Source of the DNA: CAZGAH01 sp964523295
Lineage (GTDB): Bacteria > Desulfobacterota > Desulfovibrionia > Desulfovibrionales > Desulfovibrionaceae
Assembly (NCBI GenBank): GCA_964523295.1
Contig: CAZGAH010000088.1
Coordinates: 1-17,893, forward strand
DNA: 17,893 nucleotides
Reading direction: 5' to 3'
Part shown: positions 7,945 through 17,003 of the stretch, piece after piece
How positions within the stretch are numbered: position 1 is the stretch's first letter
How the letters are laid out: the number at the start of each line of letters is the position of its first letter
Program-made: the position numbers and the translations under genes
The notes under the pieces: model-generated
What the model was told of the DNA's origin: nothing
Database searches by the model: none
The model's input: only the letters and a program-made list of their open reading frames with translations

Positions 7945-8979
7945 ATGAAACGTACGCTGCTCTGGCTGGTCCTGGGGCTGCTGCTCGTCTTTCCGCTGTC
8001 CCTGCAGGGCAAGACCTACACCTGGGTCGACAAAGACGGCACCACTCACTTCAGCAACAAGCCGCCGGCAGGAACGCCGCGGGGCACGCCCGAGAAAGAG
8101 GCGCCCGCCAAGGCTCCCGTCCAGGCCCCAGCAACGACACCGGCCAGACAGGCAGCCGAGGCGCCCCAAGGCGACGGACGGCTCTTTCTCTGGACGGCGA
8201 CGTCCCCCTCCGCCGTGCTGCATCTGCTGGGTTCCATTCACGTTGCCAGGCCCGGCCTGTACCCGCTCGATCGGCGCATCGAGCAGGCCTTCGAGGACAG
8301 CGCCGCCATTGTGGTCGAGGCCGACGTCACCGCCAACGAGGCGAACACGCAGACCCTGGCGCTCAAACTCGGCACCTATCCGCCCGGAGACAGTCTGGAG
8401 CGCCATTTGACCGCGCGCACGCTCGACAAGGCCCGGGCCATGAACCTGAATCTGACGCTCTTCAATCCCATGCGCCCGTGGTATGCCGCCATGCTGCTGC
8501 AAGTGCAGCAGTTGGAGACCCTGGGATACAGCACAAGCAGCGGCATCGACCATCATTTTCTGGAAAAGGCCAAAACCCGTCGCATGCCCGTGCGCGAGTT
8601 GGAAAGCACGGCCCAACAGCTGCAGCTGTTCGCGGATATTTCCCGGGACAACGAAGATCTCTATTTCTACTATTCGCTGCTGGAGATGGACAACCTGGGC
8701 AGCCAGATCGACAAGCTGTTCGAGTACTGGCGTCGCGGCGATACGGAGAGCATGGAACGGCTCGTCTTCGCGGAGCTGAACAAATACCCTGAATTCAAGC
8801 ACGTCGGCGACATGCTCTTCACGCAGCGCAATATCCGCATGGCCGCGAAACTTGACGGCTATCTCAAGGAATCGACCAGGCTTTTTGTCATCGTCGGCGC
8901 CGGGCACCTGGTCGGTCCGGACGGCATCGTCACCTTGCTGCGGGATAAGGGCTACCGCGTCGAGCAGGTCGGTTCCTGA
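7945..8979 (+). CDS. DUF4124 - TraB/GumN-family fusion protein, exported
   Basis: This 344-residue protein begins with a signal peptide (MKRTLLWLVLGLLLVFPLSL then QG). Next comes a short DUF4124 module, KTYTWVDKDGTTHFSNKPP, a small secreted domain of unknown function. A Pro/Ala-rich linker (about residues 48-78) leads into a TraB/GumN domain. Diagnostic TraB features are LLGSIHVA with His99, an acidic strand IVVEADV, GIDHHFLEKA, and VGAGHLVGPDGIVTLLRDKGY with His321. The paired GxxH motifs are those proposed as metal ligands in the related Tiki metalloproteases. A periplasmic location is expected, but the bacterial substrate is not established. Good start context (AATGGAGAACCC before the ATG). 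It lies 96 bases after the SGNH-like gene and ends 24 bases from the convergent gltX stop. Confidence 0.88.
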   Translation: MKRTLLWLVLGLLLVFPLSLQGKTYTWVDKDGTTHFSNKPPAGTPRGTPEKEAPAKAPVQAPATTPARQAAEAPQGDGRLFLWTATSPSAVLHLLGSIHVARPGLYPLDRRIEQAFEDSAAIVVEADVTANEANTQTLALKLGTYPPGDSLERHLTARTLDKARAMNLNLTLFNPMRPWYAAMLLQVQQLETLGYSTSSGIDHHFLEKAKTRRMPVRELESTAQQLQLFADISRDNEDLYFYYSLLEMDNLGSQIDKLFEYWRRGDTESMERLVFAELNKYPEFKHVGDMLFTQRNIRMAAKLDGYLKESTRLFVIVGAGHLVGPDGIVTLLRDKGYRVEQVGS

Positions 8980-9003
8980 CCCCGCGCAGCGTCTTGCGAT
9001 CCG

Positions 9004-10360
9004 TCAGTTCAGCTGCACGGCCCGATCCAGACGCGCCAGTACGCGCTCCCGGCCGAGCACTGCCATGGTCTCGAAGAGTCCGGGACTCGCGGTCTTGCCG
9101 GTCAGGGCCACGCGGAGCGGCTGAGCCAGGAGCTTGAACTTGACGCCCGCTTCCTCCAGATACGCCTGCAGCGCGGCCTCCAGCTCCGACTGACCGAAGC
9201 CCGCCAGGCCGGCCAGCCGCTCCCGTACCCGGGCCAGATGGTCTCTGGCCGCCGGGGCAAGGTGATCGGCAACGGCCTTGGGATCGTAGATCAGCTCGGC
9301 GTCGGGGCAGAGAAAAAAATCCGCAGCCTCGGCCATCTCCGGCAGGGTCTTGGCCCTGGGTTGATAGAGCGGCACGACGGGTTCGAGCACGTCCGGCGAA
9401 ACGGCGCGTCCGCGCTCGGCGCAGTGCCTCGCCAGCAACGAGGCCAGGCGTTGCGGCGTGCTGGCCTTGATGTAATGACTGTTCAGCCAGAGCAGCTTTT
9501 CGGGATCGAAACAGGCGGCCGAGTGGCTGAGGGAGTCGNNNNNNNNNNCCGTGCGACCAGCCCAGCCGGACGAGGTAGTTGACCACGGCCTCGGGCAGGA
9601 AGCCGTCCTTCTCGTATTCCATGACCGAGCGGGCGCCATGGCGCTTGGAGAGTTTCTTCTTGTCCGGTCCCAGGATCATGGGCACGTGGCCGAAGCGCGG
9701 CAGCGGAAAACTCAGGCCGTTGTAGAGCAGAATCTGTTTGGGCGTATTGCTGAGATGGTCGTCGCCGCGCAGCACGTGCGTGGCGCCCAAATCGTGGTCG
9801 TCGACCACGACCGCCAGGTTGTAGACCGGCGTGCCGTCGGTCCGGCGCAGCACCATGTCGTCGAGTTCGGCGTTGTCCACGGCAACCGTGCCGGCAACCA
9901 TGTCGTCGAACACGGTCTTGCCGTCCAACGGCGCCTTGAGCCGGACCACCCGGCCAGGACCGGAGCCGAGTCCGCGCTCCCGACAACGGCCGTTGTATTT
10001 GGGCTTCAGGCCGCTGGCCCGGGCTTTCTCCCGCATGGCCTCGACCTCGTCGGGCGTACACTCGCAATAGTAGGCATGACCGGTTTCCAGCAATCGGTCG
10101 ATGTGCTCGTTGTAGAGGTCGAAGCGTTGGCTCTGATAGATCGGGTCGCCGTCCCAGTCCAGCCCGAGCCAGCGCATCGAAGCAAGAATGGCGCTGGTCA
10201 TCTCGTCGCTGGAACGAGCCTGGTCCGTATCCTCTATGCGCAGCAGGAATTTCCCGCCGCGCGAGCGGGCCAGAAGCCAGTTGAAAATGGCGGTCCGGGC
10301 GCCGCCGATGTGCAAATGACCGGTGGGACTGGGGGCGAAACGGGTGACGACGTCGCTCAT
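9004..10360 (-). CDS. gltX: Glutamyl-tRNA synthetase (contains assembly gap)
   Basis: GltX charges tRNA with glutamate in the cytosol. The N-terminal class I catalytic domain is clear: VTRFAPSPTGHLHIGGARTA carries the HIGH-type motif (HIGG, residues 17-20), followed by LLRIEDTDQARS, and the KMSKS-type loop appears as KKLSKRHG. After the gap the frame resumes with FDPEKLLWLNSHYIK and the helical anticodon-binding domain, ending RVLARLDRAVQLN. The start ATG at 10360 has GGAG seven bases upstream. The 10-N run (9539-9548) does not preserve frame. About 447 residues are visible against roughly 465 in the family, so some 45-60 bases are probably missing there. It is convergent with the TraB-family gene. 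Whether the enzyme also charges tRNA-Gln cannot be decided here. Confidence 0.95.
9539..9548. other. Assembly gap (10 N) in gltX
   Basis: Placeholder run within gltX after the KLSKRH region. Two leftover bases upstream and one downstream mean the true missing length should be a multiple of three, which 10 is not; the placeholder is not the real gap size. Confidence 0.97.
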
Positions 10361-10440
10361 GCGCTGCTCCAGACGTCGATACCGACCAGCCATACCCGGC
10401 CAGGCCGACGACGTGTTGACCTTGATGACACTATAACGAG

Positions 10441-10462
10441 AAAAAGCGGGCCGAGGCCCGCT
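10441..10462 (-). terminator. Rho-independent terminator after nfu
   Basis: Read on the - strand, the sequence forms a 7-bp GC-rich stem, AGCGGGC paired with GCCCGCT around a 4-nt loop, followed directly by TTTTT. It lies 32 bases past the nfu stop and before gltX, so nfu is probably a single-gene transcript and gltX starts from its own promoter in 10361-10440. Confidence 0.82.
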
Positions 10463-10493
10463 CGCCAGTTCTGAAAAAAACAATGCGCCCGGA

Positions 10494-10721
10494 TCAGTCC
10501 GGAACGTTCTCCACGGACTTGATCCCGGAGACCTCTTGCAACAGCAGCCGCTCGATACCGTTTTTCAGGGTGATCGAGGACATCGGGCAGCCTCTGCACG
10601 CGCCGGTCAGCCGTACCTTGACCACGCCGTCTTCCGTGACGTCCAACAGCTCGACATCGCCGCCGTCGGCCTGCAACGCAGGACGAACTTTCGCCAGAAC
10701 CTGTTCTACTTGCTCGCGCAT
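10494..10721 (-). CDS. NifU-like (Nfu) Fe-S cluster scaffold protein
   Basis: Nfu-domain proteins hold and pass on Fe-S clusters in the cytosol. The 75-residue protein consists only of the NifU C-terminal domain: EQVLAKVRPALQADGGDVEL, then VKVRLTGACRGCPMSS with the cluster-binding Cys42 and Cys45, then a closing helix and strand ending VENVPD. The ATG at 10721 is chosen over the GTG just before it because AAGGAG lies six bases upstream of the ATG. Single-domain Nfu proteins of this size are common in anaerobes such as sulfate reducers, which carry many Fe-S enzymes. It is upstream of gltX on the same strand but separated by a terminator. Confidence 0.95.
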   Translation of the reverse strand: MREQVEQVLAKVRPALQADGGDVELLDVTEDGVVKVRLTGACRGCPMSSITLKNGIERLLLQEVSGIKSVENVPD

Positions 10722-10948
10722 CACACACTCCTTCGAAAAAGTCCGCCGTACGGATCCATGTCCGCCCGGCCGTCAGGCGCTTACGCCCTTTGCCTTCGGG
10801 TGTCAAATTCATCCACAGCGACGGCATGACGATTATGATTTGCGGCAGGAGCTTCCGTCGCCTTTCGCGCCTGTCCTCCGACGTCCGCGTCGACGGTTTT
10901 CCGGGCTGTGGTATTGACCGGGCTCGCGAAGGCGCTGGTGCCGGAGGA

Positions 10949-13474
10949 TCAGAACAACTGCTTGAGCAGATACTCTTCCTGCGCCGGAGTGCCCTCCCGA
11001 CTGCCGCTTTTGCGGTCGTCGACGCGGTAATAGAGGGCGTCGTCGTCTGGCTTGACCACGGTTTCGGTACCTTCCCCCGGATATCCCCACTCGTCGTAGA
11101 TCAGTGTCTCGGCATTGGCCATGAACGGCAGCGAGTAGCCGGCTGAGGATCCGGTCTCGCCGGCGTACCCGTCAATGGCCACCTGTTGAAAATAGATGCC
11201 CTCGGGCGGGACGAAATCCTGGACTGGATAGTTGTTTTCCACGGACTGGCGATAAGAAAGCCAGATCGGCAGCGCCGCCTGTCCGCCGGTTTCCTTGCTG
11301 CCCATGGGAGCGAGCTGGTCGAAGCCGACATAGACGCCGCTCAGGAGATAGGGAGCGAAGCCGATAAACCAGGCGTCCTGCTCGTCGTTGGTGGTGCCCG
11401 TTTTTCCCGCCAACGGACGGTTCAACACTTTGGCCTTGGTGGCTGTGCCGCGACGGATGACCTCTTTGAGCAGAGAGGCCATGACGAAGGCGTTCTGCGG
11501 GCTGATGGCCTGGACGAAATCCGGCTTGGAGCGCCAGATTTCCGCGCCCCGGCTGTTGCTGATGGACAACACCAGACGCGGAACGACATAGGAGCCGTCC
11601 CGGGCAAAGGCGGAGTAGGCCTGGCAGAGATTGATCGGCGTTATGGCCACGCTGCCAAGGCTGATGGGCAGATAGGGCTGGAAATCCCCGATCAGGCCCA
11701 GGGCCTTGGCCCGGGCGATGACCCGCTGGATGCCCATGATCTCGGCGACGCGAATGGTGACCAGGTTGCGGGACTTGGCCAGCGCCGTGCAGAGCAGCGT
11801 GGGACCATAGTACTCGCCGGAATAGTTTTTCGGCTGCCAGACTTTGCCCGTGTACGAGTCCACATGGACAAAAGGCTCGTCCATGACCACCGAGGCCGGG
11901 GAGAAACCGGCGTCCATGGCGGCGGAATAGACGATGGGCTTGAAGGCGGAGCCGGGTTGGCGAATGGCCTGGGTTGCGCGGTTGAACTGGCTTTCGTTGA
12001 AATCGTATCCGCCGACCATGGCGACGAGATCGCCGCTTGGCGGCTCGAAGGAAACAAGAGAGCCCTGGACCTTGGGATGCTGCTCCAGGGCCAGAGCCAG
12101 GGTTGCGTGCCCGTCGTGGGGGGCGGTCAGGGAGGTCAGAATCACGTCTCCGGGAGCGAGCACCTTTCGCGCGTCCTTGATTCTCCCGGCGCTCTGCGCC
12201 GCGACCGCCGGATTGGGCGTCCGGCACCAGCCCATGGTTTTGACATCCACAAATCCGTTCAGGCCGCCCCCGAGCTTGACCTTGTTGAATCAGATTTTGC
12301 AAAAATACCGCAACGTANNNNNNNNNNNNNNNNNNNNNNNNNNNNNGAGCCGCTCGCCCGGTTTGGCCTGCGGCGGCGGCACCGGCAACCCGGCGAGGCA
12401 CTCCCTGAACTCGTCAGGCTGGAGGTGCTTGAGCGGCCCTTCCCATCCCCGGCGCTTGGAGGAGTCTTCCAGCCCCTTGCGCAGCGCCCGCTCAGCCGCC
12501 ACCTGGTGATCCAAATCGATGGCCGTATAGACGTGTAGCCCGGCTTCATAGACCGCGTCCTCGCCGGAACGGCCCCAGAGCTGATCCTCGCCCACCGGCG
12601 CATTCTTCGAAAAATTCTGGATCAGCCAGCGGCGCACCTCTTCCAGATAATACGCGCCGACCGTCCACGAGGGGTCTTCCATGCTCTTGTAGACAAGCTC
12701 CTGTCGCAACGCCGCGTCGTGCTCCTCGCGCGTGATCCATTGCAATTCGAGCATCCGGCCAAGCACATAGCGTTGGCGCCCTTTGGCTGCCTCGGGGTCG
12801 CGGAACGGGCTGTATTTGGTCGGCGCCTTAGGCAAACCAGCCAGCACGGCAGCCTCGGCCAGCGTCAGCTCCTTGGCGTGCTTCGCGAAATAGGTCCTGG
12901 CCGCGGCCTCTACCCCGTAGGCGTTGGCGCCCATAAAAATCTCGTTCAGGTAGATGGTCAGGATATCGTTCTTGCTCATCTGATGCTCGAGCCGGTACGC
13001 CAGGAGCGCTTCCTTGATCTTACGCGCATAGCTTTTTTCCGACGTCAGCAACAACCGCTTGACGACCTGCTGGGTGATGGTGCTGCCGCCCTGGACAATG
13101 TCGCCCGCGGTGATGTTTTTTGAAAGCGCGCGAAAAATGGCGCTCAGGTCGATGCCCTCGTGCTCGTAAAAGGCGCTGTCCTCCGCGGCCAGAAAGGCCT
13201 TGATGAGCTGCGACGACATCTCGCTGATTTCCAAAGGAAAGCGTTTTTCCCGGTACAGATAGCCGAGCACCCGGCCGTCGCGGGCGTAGACCGTGGTGAC
13301 CAGGGCCGGCCGGTAGTCCCATATCTTGTCGAACTCCGGCGTATCCGCCGCGCGCGTGGGATTGAGCAACAACGACGAGCCCGAGGCCGGCCCGGGCGCA
13401 AGCGGAATCAGGACGCACACGCTCACCAGCAGAAGCAGAGCGGCCACGGTGCGATGTAAACAGTTGGTATTCAT
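10949..13474 (-). CDS. mrcA: Class A penicillin-binding protein 1A (gap plus in-frame stop)
   Basis: PBP1A polymerises glycan strands and cross-links peptidoglycan at the inner membrane. Residues 8-30 are the membrane anchor. The GT51 glycosyltransferase domain shows AAEDSAFYEHEG (catalytic Glu98), GGSTITQQ (129-136) and YLNEIFMGANAYGVEAAA. The transpeptidase domain has the active serine in PGSAFKP (codon 11950-11948), the SxN motif in AKSRNLVT and GKTGTTNDEQDAWFIGF. Between them an OB-like insert region begins VKLGGGLNGFVDVKTMGWCRTPNP, as in PBP1A. A 29-N gap (12318-12346) lies just before it, and a TGA at 12292-12290 interrupts the downstream frame. The ATG at 13474 has no clear ribosome binding site but lies 26 bases after the upstream stop, suggesting coupling. 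Error near the gap is likelier than a true pseudogene, because both halves are otherwise intact. Confidence 0.92.
12318..12346. other. Assembly gap (29 N) in PBP1A gene
   Basis: Run of undetermined bases between the glycosyltransferase and transpeptidase parts of the penicillin-binding protein. The adjacent 28 bases on the left contain the in-frame TGA, so sequence quality at this gap edge is suspect. Confidence 0.99.
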
Positions 13475-13500
13475 AGGTGAATCAAGGGGGCGCACAAAGT

Positions 13501-14364
13501 TCAGCCAGCTGCGACGGTGATGGAAAACAAGGCCAGTATCTGCGAGATTTTTTTCGCGAGCATGACATGCCCGATCTGCGCCGGTTTGAGCAGCGCTACG
13601 TTGATCTGCAACGGTCCAGGCGCCTTGATGAACCTGGCCACCTCGCCCATGGTACTGGCCGCTTCGAGGCTGTTCTGCTTTTTGGCCCGGGCAATGTCCT
13701 CGTTCAGTCCGTCGGTCATGAACCTGATGATCTCCTTCTCGTCCACGCTGGCAATCTGTACGACCTTCTTGAGCAGCGACTTGTCTTCGTAAGCGAACTC
13801 CAGCCGTTCCACGACGACGTTGTCCAATAAAAACGCCTGCAGTTGTTTGAGCTCGAAACCGGCAATGGCGCACTGGAACCGAAAGGCGCAGACGTCGGCA
13901 ATATCGACGCGGCAATCGTTGATCACCAGGCGCTGCTCACGCTCGCGAAAGACGAAGTCGAAATAGGCATCCGCATGAAGCGTGCGATAGCCGAGTTCGT
14001 TGAGCTCCTTGAAGGCCTCACCCACATTCTGCTCGGTAATCGGCAGGGATATGCCCTGCAATGCGATGGTCGCGTACTCGGGCTTTTTGTGCTCGATATC
14101 GATGTCGTAGACCACGACCTTGCTCACAGACAGCGTGCGACCGGCCACCGTCACCGAGACATCGTTCACCTCCACGTCCAGGCCCGTGAGCTTGAGATCG
14201 ACCTTGCCGTAACTGATATCGGCCTTGCCGGACAGCTTTTTTACCTGTCGTTGCAGCTTGCTATCAACGACGCGCGTGCCGTACAGCTTGACGCCCAGGG
14301 CGCCCAAACCGACCACGGCGAGCAGCACGAAGATGAAAAAACCGGAAAGGAATAATCTTTTCAT
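13501..14364 (-). CDS. Membrane-anchored AsmA-like protein, function unknown
   Basis: I do not recognise a firm family. The 287-residue protein has an N-terminal membrane helix (KRLFLSGFFIFVLLAVVGLGALG) followed by a short helical region and a beta-rich domain with alternating hydrophobic residues: ADISYGKVDLKLTGLDVEVNDVSV, then LSVSKVVVYDID and ATIALQGISLPIT. This style resembles AsmA-like envelope proteins that hang from the inner membrane into the periplasm. Three cysteines sit close together (INDCRVDIADVCAFRFQCAIAG). The C-terminal part is helical, ending ISQILALFSITVAAG. It lies 26 bases upstream of the PBP1A gene on the same strand and is probably co-transcribed, which suggests an envelope role. 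The start at 14364 lacks a clear ribosome binding site. Confidence 0.62.
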   Translation of the reverse strand: MKRLFLSGFFIFVLLAVVGLGALGVKLYGTRVVDSKLQRQVKKLSGKADISYGKVDLKLTGLDVEVNDVSVTVAGRTLSVSKVVVYDIDIEHKKPEYATIALQGISLPITEQNVGEAFKELNELGYRTLHADAYFDFVFREREQRLVINDCRVDIADVCAFRFQCAIAGFELKQLQAFLLDNVVVERLEFAYEDKSLLKKVVQIASVDEKEIIRFMTDGLNEDIARAKKQNSLEAASTMGEVARFIKAPGPLQINVALLKPAQIGHVMLAKKISQILALFSITVAAG

Positions 14365-14725
14365 AGGATACGATCGACACTCATCGTGCCGCCGGAGCAG
14401 AACAAAGCGTACGCGCGAGACCCGAAAGCACTTGCGCCGCTATCGCCATCCTGCGGGCGCGGTGAACTGACAGCGAGCATACGTACGCCATAGTCATCCG
14501 GTTTTCTCCATTTGTCAATCCGGTCGTTACACACAACCCGCAGCCTCGCTCATCAACCAGCAGGCATTCCAGGCTTTTTGTTGCTTTTTGTGAAAGATGC
14601 TCCGGAACGGATCTGCCCCTAAGCTCCGACGGGTTCTGCTTGTTCCGAGACCTGAAGTGGAGTATCCAGACGCAACGTACGAAATGGACGAATACGACTC
14701 CTCACCTCTCCCGAAGGGGCATCCC
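14365..14725. other. Divergent intergenic region
   Basis: About 360 bases separate the AsmA-like gene (-) from the DUF2339 gene (+). It holds the candidate - strand promoter above and a T-rich direct repeat of GCTTTTTGT (14573-14581 and 14583-14591, one helical turn apart) in the leader of the + strand gene. The + strand frame is open from an ATG at 14597, but the later ATG at 14726 fits better. No other gene is seen. Confidence 0.5.
14490..14518 (-). promoter_or_regulatory. Candidate sigma-70 promoter for the AsmA-like/PBP1A operon
   Basis: On the - strand a perfect -35 TTGACA (14518-14513) is followed after 17 bp by GACTAT (14495-14490), a weak -10. It lies about 125 bases upstream of the AsmA-like start in the divergent intergenic region. 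The -35 and spacing are good and the -10 is poor, so this is a candidate only. Confidence 0.4.
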
Positions 14726-16732
14726 ATGCATTGTCCCCGTTGCGCCGGCACCATTCCCGAAGGGCAGGATCACTGCCAGGTCTGCGGAACTGCTCTTGGG
14801 CCAGGTTCCACGGATGAAATTCTGGTTCGCTTGACCGCCCGGTTGCGTACGATAGCCGAGGCGCACGAACGGCAAGGCACCCTGCTGACGGAAATTGCCG
14901 CGGATTTGCGCACGCTACGCGCCGCCCGTACCGCTACCGAGGCGCCACTGCCGGCCCCTGCCCCCGGAAAGCACGCTGACGAGGTCCAGGATTTTCGGTT
15001 CGACACGCCGACCTCGCCCGGCATTGCCCCATCGCCGCACCGCGCGTTGCAGGGGCCGGAAAAGATCGCTGCGCCGCTGCGGGTCGATACATCCCCTTCC
15101 CTCGCGCCGAGCCCTGCCCCGCGTAAAACAGAAAACCAGCAGAGCCGCTTCGAGCTGCGGCTCGGGCAGCGCTGGCTACTGGTCGCCGGCATTGTCATCA
15201 TGGTGTTCGGAGTCGGGTATTTCCTCAAGTACTCCTTCGATCGTGGCTGGATAGCTCCGACCGCGCGCGTGGCCTTGACCTACGGCTGGGCACTGGCTTT
15301 TCTGGTCGGAGGAGAACTGTTCCGCAGGCGGGGCTACGAGGCCTACGGTCTGGCCGTGATGGGCGGGGGCATGGCCGTGCTCTATTTCGCCAGTTTTTCC
15401 GCCAATGCGCTGTATCATCTCATCGGCCCGGAGACCGCATTCGCGCTCATGATCCTGACCACGGCGCTCGGGATGTGGCTGGCCGTGCTCCGCAACGCCA
15501 TGCTCCTGGCGCTGCTCGGCCTGCTCGGCGGCTTTCTCACGCCGATCGTGCTCGATACCGGGCCGGACCAGTCCGTCGCATTCCTGAGCTACGTCACGAT
15601 CCTCAATCTGGGCATTCTGGCCACGACGCTTTTCAAACGCTGGCATGCGCTGGCCCGGCTCGGTTGTCTCGGCGCCTGGAGCCTGTTCTCCTTCTGGTAC
15701 TTCGGCCGCTATACTCCCGATGAATTCTGGACCGGCCTGCTATTCTGCAACCTTTTCTGGCTCATATTCACGCTCGTTCCCTTCTTCTACGACCTGCGCA
15801 CGCGCGCCGACGAGGTCGAGCCCAAGGCCAGCCTGCTCAGCTTGCCCAGCGGACTGCTTGCCTTCGGCTTCAGCCTGGCCATGATCGCCGACCTCTACGA
15901 CCAGCGCTGGGCCGGGTCCATCAGCGCGGTCTATGCCCTCGTCAGCGCGGGCCTCTGCCGCATTCTCGCCGTACGCAAGCGTCGCGAAACTACAGCCTAC
16001 GCCCTTCTGGCCGGCAATGCCCTGTTCTACGCGGTGCTCACCGTCCCGGTGCTGCTGCAAGGAATCTGGATAACACTGTTCTGGGCATTGCAGGCGGCAG
16101 CCCTGTTCTGGAGTGCACAACGCTTGCAGCGCCCGCGCCTCGCGTTCTGCGCGCTCGCCCTGATCGGCCTGACCACGCTGAAATTGCTGCTGTACGATTA
16201 CGATGACGTCTTCCAGGTCGTCAGTTCTGGCCCCGGGGTACACTTTCAGCTCGGCTACGGGCACCTGCTTGCCGAACGCTACGCCACCACGCTCGCCGTG
16301 CTGGGCGCGCTGTTCTTCATGACCTGGCAGGCCCGTCAGAAAGGAACGGGCGGCAACGCGACCCCGGCGCTGGCCGCCATGTTCATCGGAACGCTGTTCC
16401 TGATACTGAACATCGAATGCCTCGGTCTCTTCCACGCAGTGAAACCCGGCGCCGCGGACGCCGCCCAATCCGTGCTCTGGACCGTGTTCGCCATCTCGCT
16501 CACGCTGGCCGGATTCCGCCTGAACGCCAGCCCGCTGCGCATCACGGCCCTGATCCTGTTCGGCCTGACCATGGCCAAGGTCTTTCTGCTGGACATGGCC
16601 GAATTGTCCACACCCTACCGCATCGTATCCTTCCTGGTCCTGGGGCTCGTGCTCGTTGCCACGTCGTTCCTGTACCATCGCCTACGCCGTCCGACCGTCA
16701 GCCCGTCGGAGACGCCCGGACAAGAACCCTGA
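14726..16732 (+). CDS. DUF2339 polytopic membrane protein with N-terminal zinc ribbon
   Basis: The protein starts MHCPRCAGTIPEGQDHCQVCG: four cysteines (3, 6, 17, 20) form a probable zinc ribbon. A short helical segment (LVRLTARLRTIAEAHERQGT) and a Pro/Ala-rich linker follow, to about residue 145. The rest is a dense series of membrane helices with the DUF2339 signature: LGQRWLLVAGIVIMVFGVGY, YFLKYSFDRGWIAPTARVAL, GELFRRRGYEAYGLAVMGGG, and GLLGGFLTPIVL. DUF2339 proteins are inner-membrane proteins of unknown function. The ATG at 14726 is chosen because GAAGGGG lies seven bases upstream and the ribbon begins directly there; an in-frame ATG at 14597 would add 43 residues. Length 668 residues. 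It stands alone, divergent from the AsmA-like gene and followed by tRNA-Ser. Confidence 0.88.
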   Translation: MHCPRCAGTIPEGQDHCQVCGTALGPGSTDEILVRLTARLRTIAEAHERQGTLLTEIAADLRTLRAARTATEAPLPAPAPGKHADEVQDFRFDTPTSPGIAPSPHRALQGPEKIAAPLRVDTSPSLAPSPAPRKTENQQSRFELRLGQRWLLVAGIVIMVFGVGYFLKYSFDRGWIAPTARVALTYGWALAFLVGGELFRRRGYEAYGLAVMGGGMAVLYFASFSANALYHLIGPETAFALMILTTALGMWLAVLRNAMLLALLGLLGGFLTPIVLDTGPDQSVAFLSYVTILNLGILATTLFKRWHALARLGCLGAWSLFSFWYFGRYTPDEFWTGLLFCNLFWLIFTLVPFFYDLRTRADEVEPKASLLSLPSGLLAFGFSLAMIADLYDQRWAGSISAVYALVSAGLCRILAVRKRRETTAYALLAGNALFYAVLTVPVLLQGIWITLFWALQAAALFWSAQRLQRPRLAFCALALIGLTTLKLLLYDYDDVFQVVSSGPGVHFQLGYGHLLAERYATTLAVLGALFFMTWQARQKGTGGNATPALAAMFIGTLFLILNIECLGLFHAVKPGAADAAQSVLWTVFAISLTLAGFRLNASPLRITALILFGLTMAKVFLLDMAELSTPYRIVSFLVLGLVLVATSFLYHRLRRPTVSPSETPGQEP

Positions 16733-16760
16733 GCCAGGCAAGGGAAACTAAGAACGAGGG

Positions 16761-16777
16761 TATCGCTACCAGCGATA
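16761..16777. repeat. Short perfect inverted repeat before the tRNA promoter
   Basis: TATCGCT and AGCGATA are separated by ACC, 28 bases after the DUF2339 stop. There is no T tract on the + strand, so it is a weak candidate for ending the upstream transcript; it ends only a few bases before the tRNA promoter's -35. Confidence 0.4.
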
Positions 16778-16783
16778 AAAGTA

Positions 16784-16813
16784 TTGACAAGCGCGACCTG
16801 CCCGACATATCAA
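16784..16813 (+). promoter_or_regulatory. Probable sigma-70 promoter of tRNA-Ser
   Basis: A perfect -35 TTGACA (16784-16789) is followed after 18 bp by TATCAA (16808-16813), which matches four of six -10 positions. The predicted start would lie about 50 bases upstream of the mature tRNA, leaving a leader that contains the dyad at 16835-16856. Confidence 0.6.
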
Positions 16814-16834
16814 ACGCGCTCGAAGAATGGCGTA

Positions 16835-16856
16835 CGATCATGCCCGGCCATGATCG
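16835..16856. repeat. Perfect 8-bp dyad in the tRNA-Ser leader
   Basis: CGATCATG and CATGATCG flank the 6-nt CCCGGC. The right arm is part of a direct repeat: CCATGATC occurs at 16848-16855 and again at 16859-16866, three bases before the tRNA. The dyad could fold as a leader RNA hairpin guiding 5' processing, or be a protein-binding site. Confidence 0.55.
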
Positions 16857-16868
16857 AGCCATGATCCC

Positions 16869-16963
16869 GGAGAGGTGTCCGAGTCGGCCGAAGGAGCTCG
16901 CCTGCTAAGCGGGTATCGGGGCTTAAACCCTGATCGAGGGTTCGAATCCCTCCCTCTCCGCCA
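16869..16963 (+). tRNA. tRNA-Ser (anticodon GCU)
   Basis: The acceptor arm GGAGAGG pairs with CCTCTCC, followed by discriminator G and an encoded CCA. The anticodon loop CTGCTAA gives GCU, reading AGC/AGU serine codons. A long variable arm and the T-loop GGTTCGAATCC are present. The 95-nt length fits a class II serine tRNA. It is followed within seven bases by a strong terminator. Confidence 0.97.
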
Positions 16964-16969
16964 GAATGC

Positions 16970-17003
16970 AAGGGCCTGCGATGCAGATCGCAGGCCCTTT
17001 TTT
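16970..17003 (+). terminator. Rho-independent terminator of tRNA-Ser
   Basis: A 12-bp stem (AGGGCCTGCGAT paired with ATCGCAGGCCCT) closes a 4-nt GCAG loop and runs straight into six T residues (16998-17003). It is the strongest intrinsic terminator in the window. Confidence 0.95.

Noticed and set aside
7120..8907. 595-residue - strand frame opposite the SGNH and TraB-family genes
   Set aside because: Spans two real + strand genes with signal peptides and ribosome binding sites; no recognisable domain.
10778..10806. Candidate nfu promoter (TTGACA on the - strand at 10806-10801)
   Set aside because: At 16-18 bp spacing the -10 candidates match at most about two of six positions.
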